Source: Costus lasius
Taxonomy: Eukaryota > Streptophyta > Magnoliopsida > Zingiberales > Costaceae
Assembly (NCBI GenBank): GCA_027563935.2
Contig: CM050453.2
Span: 85,596,665 to 85,660,664 of the forward strand
Length of the DNA: 64,000 bases
Direction: 5' to 3'
Positions 56,700 to 64,000 of the stretch are shown here, piece by piece. The notes beneath the pieces are model-generated. The model saw only the letters and a list, made by a program, of their open reading frames with translations. It was not told where the DNA came from and ran no database searches. A program made the translations under genes and the position numbers. Numbering within the stretch: position 1 is the first letter of the stretch; each line of letters starts with the position of its first letter.

Positions 56700-58432
56700 T
56701 GTTGGGGTATGCCCTTAAGGCTAATGTTTGAGGCCTTGGGATTGTATTAGTATCATGTAATAAACTCTTAAGTTTATAAAGGCATGGTTATTATTCAGGT
56801 TGTTACCTTGTCTGCTGTAATAAGTGTACTTCTGAATACTGTCTCAAAGCTGTTCAGCTAGGCTGACAGGCTATATGTCCTTAGTCGAGATATCTTGGTG
56901 AACATGAGACAGCCTTGATATGATTGAGACTAATATGAGTGCTAATCTTATAGGATGCTTCGAGCATGGAATAAGACGTAGACTCATGGGTACATTGGAT
57001 GTACTGGACAGACCCTACTGGGATATTCCATTGCTTGTCACAATGTGAATGATCCTTGTAAGCAGCAAGTGGCACATGTCCTCTGACTTGAGATCACTTG
57101 TGTTTCTGAATGATGATTGTCATTGTCTTAAGGTAGTTCAATATCATTTGAAACATAATGATTATAGACTATCTTGGATGGTGAGCTTGAATCAGGTTAG
57201 GGCACTAGTGATAGACATAGGATTGCCGTCTCCTTGTTTAAGGAGTGTAGTGTTCTAAGGGCCCCCCTATATGAGATGATTGAGATAGTGTATGGCCATA
57301 CCCAGATGACTATGTGCATCTGATCTAATCATGCTCATCGTATTGGAGTTACAAGCTTGACCCGCTTGTCCAATAAGAACATCCAGTGGCAAAGGACACA
57401 TGTATGCCTTGTGAATTGAGTCACACTTGTGCTATGGTTTGGGTGTAGTCTTGGAAGACTCTTTCCTTTATATCGGGAGACAGTGATGTGTTGCTAGATA
57501 CCCCTCACTGATCGTGATAACGTAAGTTATCATTACCGACATTTAAAGGAAACCCTCAGGGTCGCACAATTTGGTGATATGGCTTCCTTAAGTCAGATCG
57601 TGTGGACTGAATTGTTTTGGTTCAGTTTAAAGAGATTTAATCTCTGATTGTAAGTGAGATCTGGTCTGATCATGTTTGATTGATTAGAGCTTTAGATCGG
57701 TAAGCTTCGATCGAGAGAGATGATGCTAGATCGATGCGATCAGAAGCGTCAGATGATGAATGGTCAGATCTAGGACCTTGGGGTCTAATTTGATCTAGAC
57801 TTAATTTATGGGCTGATTTGGTTTCGCTATTGAACCAAGGATATTGAACCGGCTCATGGGTTGAGCGCTTGGTTCAAGAGGGAGAAGAGGTTGCGTTTGG
57901 TTCATGGAAACATGAACGCCAACTCTTAATCGTTGCCAATTTTGGAAAGTTCCAAAAGCATAACGCATATGCGTTCATGGCTTGATGTCTCTCTAATGCT
58001 TTTCGGTTTTGTTTCTTGGACGTGTTTTGGAACGGCTTGCTCGAGAGGAAGGCATCGTTCTTGCGCCAAGGAAGTAGAGCTCTCGAAAAGAAGGAAGCCC
58101 TTTTTCATCTAATCTCCTAGACACGGTTGAAAAAGCTTGGCAATCTTGCTAGCACAAGAGTTGCGCAAGGAGGAAGCTTTCATCCCTTGTGTGTGATTTC
58201 TTTGGAGAAGATCCCTTCGATTTTTCTTCTTCCAAGCCGCACCTTCCCATGGCCATGGTATTGAATCTCTCACTTGTTATTCAAGTTGATTATATGAAAG
58301 TATAGAATGCGATCTTATGTGGAAACCCTAATTCCGCTGCTATGAGAATGCAACATATGACTTGCGCCCCCCTCATGAAAGGGGTTCTTCTCACAATAGG
58401 TTTTGCGCTCCCCTCATGAAAGGGTTCCATCA
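56700..58432 (+). repeat. Array T LTR3
   Basis: 1,733 bp with one difference from LTR1/LTR2 seen (A at 57532, just after the GATAACGTAAGTTATC palindrome at 57516-57531). The ATG/donor site is at 58249-58259. Confidence 0.95.
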
Positions 58433-58437
58433 GTACG
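58433..58437. repeat. Target-site duplication of array T, right copy
   Basis: GTACG, matching 41773-41777. Confidence 0.88.
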
Positions 58438-59318
58438 TACTATTGTGGTAAACTTTATGTTGTGTTAAACTGCTGCTACTGATGTGTTGCTGCACCAAAC
58501 CTGCCAAAACTTTAAACTTGTTTACTGCTGAATGAATGACGTACATGATGAACATTTCGTTAATATGCTCCACTTTCATGATGTTTTATTACAAGTTACT
58601 TTGGTGATGTTTCAACTTTGCAAGGACACTTCCATGATTATATTTCTATCATGTCTACACCTTTCTGATTTGCTTTCATCATGACTTTGTTGATAAGGCT
58701 TGAACTTTGCAGACCATTACTACCAGAACACGCAAAATCTTAAGGAAGATTCTAGCCAAAGATTTTCAAAAATTTCTGATTAATATTTTCTCATTTATGA
58801 TCGATTCTTATTTACGATTCATTTACCTCACTTAGGATTGATTTATACTCCCACACTACTTTAAGAATATCTTTTATGCTAATCAACTCATCTAGTCATT
58901 TGATTCCTTATACACTGAACACATAAGGATTAAACTTTGATAAGCTTTGAATCTAGGAAATATCTGTGTCCCAACATGAGTACTGTTTGTTTGGATGATT
59001 GTTGACCAAACCACTTAACACACTTACCACTCTTGGTAACTCTCGGTATTGGTTTTGAGTTCAAGCTCCTCTAACTTGGCACCATGTAAAAATAGAGAGA
59101 GAGAAAAGAGAGAAACAAAAAGCAGTGGTACCGAAGTTACAACTTGGCACTGCCCAACAAAAAGAGAAAAAGGAAAAGAGTAGTGGTACCGAAGTCTTAA
59201 CTTGGCACTACCACTAAAAGAAATAGAAAGTAAGGAAAAGAAGGACAGTGGTACCGAAGTTATGACTTGGTACTTGCAAAATCAAAATAAAAGAAAAGAA
59301 GGCAGTGGTACCGAAGTT
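58438..59318 (+). mobile_element. Athila-like remnant 4, right part (3' untranslated region)
   Basis: It continues 41508-41777 after array T. The sequence is AT-rich with no supported gene and contains the repeated GTGGTACCGAAG motif. The family's 3' hairpin, polypurine tract and LTR are missing; the R(-) fragment begins instead. Confidence 0.55.
59123..59316 (+). repeat. Four spaced copies of AGTGGTACCGAAG
   Basis: Copies start at 59123, 59181, 59246 and 59303 (spacing 58, 65 and 57), separated by ACTTGGCACT-type strings and purine-rich GAAAAGA sequence. Single or variant copies occur at about 18030 (plus), 28467 and 28330 (minus). Confidence 0.8.
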
Positions 59319-59596
59319 ATAAGCATGGCTGACGCAGTAGGTGTAGGGGCCTTAATTCCATACTCTAAGGGGACTAGACGATGATGCTGAAAACGAGAGA
59401 GAGTCTTGAGGTGAGGGAAGTAAAACACGTGCAAACAGAAAATCCGTGAGAAAACCGGTGAGAGCAACGGAAAAGATGTTTCTTGAGCAATACCCAAACG
59501 CGCAGAGGAATCAACGGTTCGAATACTATGGAAATTACTCACCTTACTCGTTGAGCCAATTTTTTTCTTTTTCTTTTTTTTTTGCAAGCGCGCCCA
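59319..59596 (-). mobile_element. R(-) fragment, downstream leader part
   Basis: On the minus strand it contains ACTTCCCTC, a GACTCTCTCTCGTTTTC-like string and CCTTAGAGTATGG, aligning in order with 11836-11915 of R(+). It is separated from 61253-62045 by solo LTR D. The open frame at 59282-59587 is not considered a gene. Confidence 0.5.
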
Positions 59597-59601
59597 GCCA
59601 G
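59597..59601. repeat. Target-site duplication of solo LTR D, left copy
   Basis: GCCAG, repeated at 61248-61252. Confidence 0.85.
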
Positions 59602-61247
59602 TGTTGATAAACCTTGGTCACAAGCATCATTCAATAACTTGTTGCAGCGAAAATACTAGGTCATCATAGAATCGCATGGATTGAGCACATGATCAACCTT
59701 ATAAAACTTGTATAGAACAAGTTAGAGTATTACCATTGCCATGATGTAAGAGGCGGCTTGGAAGATGAAAGGGGCGAGTGCCTCTTCTCCAAAGATGTCA
59801 CACACAAGATGATGTCGACTTCCTTCCTTGTGTTCCTTGTGCTAGCAAAGACACCAAAGAGTCTTTAATCGTGTCTTGGAGAGGAAGATGTGCACTCTTG
59901 GCTAGTTGAAGTTCTTCCCTTGCGTGAAAAGATCCTCACAAGAGAGAGCCGAACGAGAGCTACCTTTCGAAACCGTGAGAGAGAGAGAGAGACCAAGAAG
60001 GAATGTTCGGTTACCACATATGGTAAGAACCAAACATGTAACTCCCTCCTTAACTCCCATTCAACCCATCAAAAACTTCCCTCTTAATTGAACCATGCGT
60101 TCACTAATGAACCGGTCCAATTTCGAATTGGTTCAAGCATCAAGTCGAACCAGCCCTGGTTATGATCTCTTTGAACCATATGGCTCAAGATCTAACCACA
60201 CATCTCATTGAACCCTGATCTTTACAATCAAGCATCAATCCTCCTGATCGAAGCTTACCGATCATATGTCCTAATCAATTAAACATGATTAGACTAGATC
60301 TCACTTCCAATCAGAGCTTAAATTCCTCCAGTTCACACGATCTGACATAAGTAAGCTATATCATCAAATTGTGCGACCCTAAGGGTTTCCTTCAATGTCG
60401 GTAACGATAACTTACGTTATCACGATTAGAGAGGGGTATCTAGCAACACATCACTGTCTCCCGTTATGAAGGAAAGAGTCTTCCAAGACTACTCCCAAAC
60501 CATAGCACAAGTGTGAATCTAATTCACTTGGCATACATGTTTCCCTTTGCCACTAGATGTTCCCATTGGACAAGCATGTCAAGCCTGCGATTCCAACATG
60601 ATGAAAATGGTTAGATCAGACGAACATAGTCATCTGGGTATGGCCATACACATTCTCAACCATTTCATCCAGGGGGCCCCTTTAGAACATCACACTCCAA
60701 CTAGGAGAGGCAATCCTATATCTATCACAAGTACCCTAACATGACTCATGCCCACTATCCAAGATAATCCTTAACCATTATCTTTCAAATGATATTGAAC
60801 TACCTCAAGATAATGCCAATCATCACTTAGAAACACAAGTGATCTCAAGTCAGAGGGAATATACCACTTGCTAGCATACAAGGATTATTCACATTGTGAC
60901 AAACAATTGAATATCCTAAGTAGGGTCAGTCCAGTACATCCAATGCACCTATGTGTCTAAATCTTATTCTATGCCCGAAGCATCCTATAAGTTTAGAACA
61001 CATATTAGTCTCAATCATATCAAGGCTGTCTCATGTTCACCGAGATATCTCGACTAAGGACAACACTGAATGTCAGCTAAGCTGAACATCATTGAGACAT
61101 TACTCATAAGTATACATACAACAGCAGATAATGTAACAATCTGAATAACAACAATTGCCTTTATAAAAGCATATATATATAGTTTATACATGATACTAAA
61201 AATAACCCAAGGCCTCAAACATTAGCCTTAAAGTGCATACCCTAACA
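59602..61247 (-). repeat. D: solo Angela-like copia LTR, minus strand
   Basis: 1,646 bp; on the minus strand it starts TGTTAGGGTATGC, like the element C LTR. The conserved palindrome is at 60406-60421 and the ATG-GCA-ATG-GTA site at 59742-59731. No internal sequence adjoins it and GCCAG lies on both sides, as expected after recombination between the LTRs of a former complete element. Confidence 0.88.
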
Positions 61248-61252
61248 GCCAG
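61248..61252. repeat. Target-site duplication of solo LTR D, right copy
   Basis: GCCAG, matching 59597-59601. Confidence 0.85.
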
Positions 61253-62045
61253 TACCTTTACGATGCGACGAAGGCAGCGATCCGCAAGCCCAAGACCCGT
61301 AGTCGGAAGCATAGGAGAAGATGGCGAAGTCGTTTGAAAAGGACCTGGAGCCCAGTGAGGGTTCTCCGGGTGTTTTGATTGAATGCAGTAAATTGCAGCG
61401 TACAAAGATGAGAGAACCCTAGGCAAGTTTCTCAGAGTTGGAGGACCTAGGCCTTCGCGTGGGGGAAGACAACTACTACAACCAAGCTGAAGAAACAAAC
61501 AATCTCTACCCTCTTTTATAGATGAAGAGGGAGAGGGGACTCACACAATTTGCACAAGGGAGTTGGTGAATAAGACAACTAATCTTAACCACCTAAAAGA
61601 AGGTTAAGATAACTTCTAACAACCTGAATAGTAAAGAAACTAACTAAAAGCAAACTACAGGGGAACATGCCAAGTGATAGAGCGCGTGATCTGGGCGTTG
61701 CGCCGCTGCATGGGCCAATGTCGGTAGGCTACACCATCTCCGAGCACGCCACAACAAAGCAACAGAAGCGGCTAATTGTGGGTTGATTTTTAACGTTGGT
61801 GGCAGTGTCTTGGGCTGACTTGAGGACCCGGTTATTGTAGCGATCCAATGTCGGGTCTTGGGGCGGCCCTCTTGTGATGTTGATGGGGTGAAGGGGCTCC
61901 GATGATGCCGGAGAGGTCATGTGGATGGAACGGATAGGGCACGTTGTGGCAGTAGAGGGGCTCACTGTGCCCACAAAATGGTTTGGATGGTGCGAGGACC
62001 GTTGCGAGCGTCGAACGGGGTGGAGAATGGTGCCCTAGCATTTTC
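61253..62045 (-). mobile_element. R(-) fragment, pol end and LTR with TATA box
   Basis: On the minus strand, from 62045 leftward: a frame tail similar to 150-190 of the window, a proline-rich stretch, GCTTCTGTTGCTTTGTTGTGG near 61765 (compare ~11080), CTATAAAAGAGG near 61520 and a transcribed leader with GTCTTCCCCCACGCG. Total R(-) length without D matches R(+) within about 50 bp between shared landmarks. Confidence 0.55.
61511..61522 (-). promoter_or_regulatory. Candidate TATA box of R(-)
   Basis: CTCTTTTATAGA on the plus strand, i.e. TCTATAAAAGAG on the minus strand, identical to the core at 11294. Confidence 0.6.
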
Positions 62046-62640
62046 TAGGGCTGGACACTACCTGGCCGTGTTGGGGAACATGGGCGTGATTGGGCGATCC
62101 GGGGTCGGCCGAGTCATTCATGGCCTGGCCGTGTTTCTCATCATGGTCGTGGTCGTGGCGACCGAAACCCACAAAAGCATCAGCGATTTTTATGGTGGTG
62201 CCATGCTCCTTTTCACGGGCCGTAATTCTGGGACAAAATTCCACAGAAGCATCAGCGATTTTTACGGTGGCGCCGTGCTCCTTTTCATAGGCCGTAATTA
62301 TGGGCCAAAATTCCACATAAGTAGCAGCGATTTTTATGGCGGTGTCATGCTCCTTTTCACGGGCCGTAATTCTGGGCCAAAATTCGACAGAACCTATCAC
62401 GGCCGTGTCTTTGGTCACGGGCTGGCCATGCTGGGATGTTGCGCTGGTCACGGCATAGCTGTGCTTCTTGTCACGGTCGTGACTGCTGGGCTCGAGTTCC
62501 GCCAAACTCGTCACGGCGGCTGGCACGGGCATGGTAACGGCCGTGTCGGCGTTCACGTCTCTGGGTGACCGTGTCACGACCGTGTCGGGGAACACGGCGA
62601 AGCTGTGTTGGGATCTGTAGAGCTCCGGTTGCACCGAACT
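62046..62640 (+). repeat. GC-rich LTR-like debris with GGCCGTG motifs
   Basis: It contains many copies of CACGGCCGTG-like strings (perfect at 62398-62407) and GGGCCGTAATTCTGGG, resembling GGGCCGTAATTCTAAA in the LTR at ~18945. It is probably a fragment of a related Athila-like LTR. The 215-codon frame over it comes from the tandem repeat and GC richness. Confidence 0.5.
62181..62396 (+). repeat. Three 72-bp tandem repeats
   Basis: Units start at 62181, 62253 and 62325, each with CAGCGATTTTTA then CTCCTTTTCA then GGCCGTAATT. The period is a multiple of three, so a 24-residue repeat appears in an open frame (SDFYGG...LLFTGRN), but no protein family is recognised. Confidence 0.85.
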
Positions 62641-63027
62641 TCACGGGGAGTCTTCTTCCAGTCCAGGGGAGTTCTTCCAAGCGTCATCTAGAGGGGTTAG
62701 GCCCTCTTCATTGGCATCCATGACTCCGTCAAAGGCCTTTACTACTACCTTAGGGTTTACCTTTTGGGTGCTGAAGTAGATTAATGCTTCATGTGCTAAG
62801 GAATTATTATCATCTGGATTACTGTACAACTGTTATCCATGGATCAAACCTGGGTGCTTTGCTTTTCATCATGATGTCTTTAATGTCTCCAGTGATTTGT
62901 GCATCATGTGATTAGGCTCTGTCCTAGCATTTTAGATCATTGCGGAGTATAACTTCAATCAAACAACCCTCATGGAATTTCATTTTTTTTCCTTGTGGAC
63001 AAGCAAGGATTTAAGTCGTAGGTATTC
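62641..63027 (+). mobile_element. Athila-like remnant 5: 3' untranslated end
   Basis: AT-rich sequence with no supported gene, ending with a hairpin (CTTG-TGGA-CAAG, 62992-63003), GATTTAAGTCGTAGGTATTC and the LTR start. The order matches 18540-18594. Confidence 0.55.
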
Positions 63028-64000
63028 TGTTGACACAGATTTATAAAGCATTTTAAGTGTGATTTTACAGTCACAATCATCTATATTTCTGGGCTTTCTA
63101 CCTCATTATTGCCTAAATTGCTTTACATCTACAAAATCTACACCCCTTTTGGTATTTTCATGTTTTCAGGTCAAAACAACCATAAAGCGGGTGGATTCTG
63201 GGACTTTTTGGATCAGAAGGACTCCCTCTAATCAGTATGATTCTAACTGGAAACTTTTGGATTTATTGAAGCATCAACTGAGAATCACGACCGAGTCACA
63301 ATCAAAATCATGCCCGCGACTCATCTCTCTGCCTGAAGCTGCAACTGGAAATCATGACCGGGTCACAACCAGAATCATGCCCGTGATCGTGAATCCGCCT
63401 GTTACGAAATTACAATTTTAATGCAGATCTCTTCAACCTCACCTAAGTAAAGCAAGGGGGCATGCAAGACCTTTCTTCCCCGTTGACGAAAGTGGCGTGG
63501 AGCAGCCTTTTAGGGTGAATCTTCTCCATGAAATGATGATTTCGTGGAGACATCAGTTGCAGCAGCTTTGCAGGACATGGGAGGAGGCTGGCAAAGGTTC
63601 TTTTGGCTGAGCAATAGCAGCGGTTGCATCAGCCTTTAGCAGAGCATGGGGAAGAGGAAGAAGCGCGGAGGGGAGGAAGATAAAATCCCTTAGATAGGAA
63701 GAAAAAAGAGGGGATCGCATACGAGAGAAAGCAGCACTTGGGAGAAGGGAGGATTGCTAGAAAGAAGGAGGCTGCACATCTGAACTTGTTGAAGACCTTC
63801 TTGCATGAGCACCTCATAGAAAAGTTTGTAAGGAAGATCTCCAAGCTTCATTCTACTTGCTGAGTTTATTGTATAATTCTTGCAAAGTATTATATGATCT
63901 TACTGTTTCTTTTGTAATTCCTGCACAAACTTGCCTATGCATATACTATTAAAGACTATTATTTGTGATTTCATGCTGAATATGATATGCTAAATTTTCA
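63028..64000 (+). repeat. Athila-like 3' LTR, cut by the window end
   Basis: Starts TGTTGACACAGATTTATAAAGC, collinear with TGATGACAAGCATTTATATAG at 18594. It carries CATGACCGGGTCACAACC-like repeats at 63285-63400, as the other LTRs of this group carry GGCCGTG motifs. Open frames at 63059-63421 and 63629-63844 resemble nothing known. Confidence 0.6.

Larger units (their letters stand above)
41778..58432 (+). mobile_element. Array T: tandem Angela-like copia, three LTRs and two internal regions
   Basis: 16,655 bp arranged LTR1-internal1-LTR2-internal2-LTR3 with an exact period of 7,461 bp. Only one target duplication surrounds the whole array and none flanks the middle LTR, so it is not two independent insertions. 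Only six differences were found by eye between the units (44383/51844, 45378/52839, 47235/54696, 47877/55338, 48321/55782, and 50071/57532 in the LTRs). Both polyprotein frames are open throughout, so both units look potentially competent. Confidence 0.95.

Noticed and set aside
41778..58432. Two independent adjacent copia insertions
   Set aside because: The middle LTR is shared and not flanked by any target duplication; only one GTACG pair surrounds the whole array.
45334..58432. Assembly duplication as full explanation for array T
   Set aside because: At least six single-base differences separate the units. This does not prove correctness, so read support is still listed as the check.
59123..59316. 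CRISPR-like regular repeats
   Set aside because: Only four 13-base repeats with unrelated purine-rich spacers in plant retrotransposon sequence; no cas genes and not a prokaryote.
61921..62568. 215-codon open frame
   Set aside because: It runs across the R(-) boundary and a 72-bp tandem repeat whose length is a multiple of three; GC richness and repetition explain it.

Overview
This window is plant nuclear DNA made almost entirely of nested LTR retrotransposons; I could not support a single ordinary host gene. The evidence is Ty1/copia polyproteins of the Angela/BARE type, Ty3/gypsy chromoviruses of the Tekay/Del type with a C-terminal chromodomain, Athila/Tat-like remnants, primer-binding sites matching plant initiator tRNA-Met, and 5-bp target-site duplications. 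A flowering plant with a repeat-rich genome is the best inference; the species cannot be named from this sequence.

Layout. 1-197 and 10918-~11970: plus-strand fragment of an LTR element here called R, split by gypsy element A (198-10917, TSD ATCAG, 3.1-kb LTRs that look identical, but with a damaged gag-pro). ~11971-16351: older, frameshifted chromovirus A2. ~16352-22644: Athila/Tat-like internal/LTR/internal remnant without reverse transcriptase. 22645-~27118: 5' half of a copia element C. ~27119-~29990: minus-strand Athila-like 3' end. ~29990-30747 and 39410-41507: minus-strand element E (only its 5' LTR is clear), split by copia element B (30748-39409, TSD AAAAT). 41508-41777 and 58433-~59318: plus-strand Athila-like 3' region, split by T (41778-58432), a head-to-tail LTR-internal-LTR-internal-LTR array with one outer TSD (GTACG) and two intact 1294-codon polyprotein frames. 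~59319-59596 and 61253-~62045: minus-strand R fragment, split by a solo copia LTR D (59602-61247, TSD GCCAG). 62046-64000: GC-rich LTR-like debris, then the 3' end and 3' LTR start of another Athila-like element.

The main new observation concerns the copia family (B, C, T and solo LTR D). Each LTR carries a start context ATG-GCN-(A/T)TG followed directly by GTA. Each leader ends just before gag with a CTRAC branch-point-like motif, a pyrimidine-rich run and TTGTAG. Joining these two points makes a reading frame that continues in phase into gag in all copies with a gag, including C, whose internal gag ATG is absent. The proposed ~1.95-kb intron removes the tRNA primer site and two bulged hairpins whose stems covary while the loop CTCAG is constant. 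Unspliced RNA would then be the genomic template and spliced RNA the messenger. This is an inference from sequence and needs RNA evidence.

A second observation is that Athila-like remnants carry, just upstream of each polypurine tract (internal and 3'), a short inverted repeat around AGGA whose stem changes by compensating substitutions between copies.
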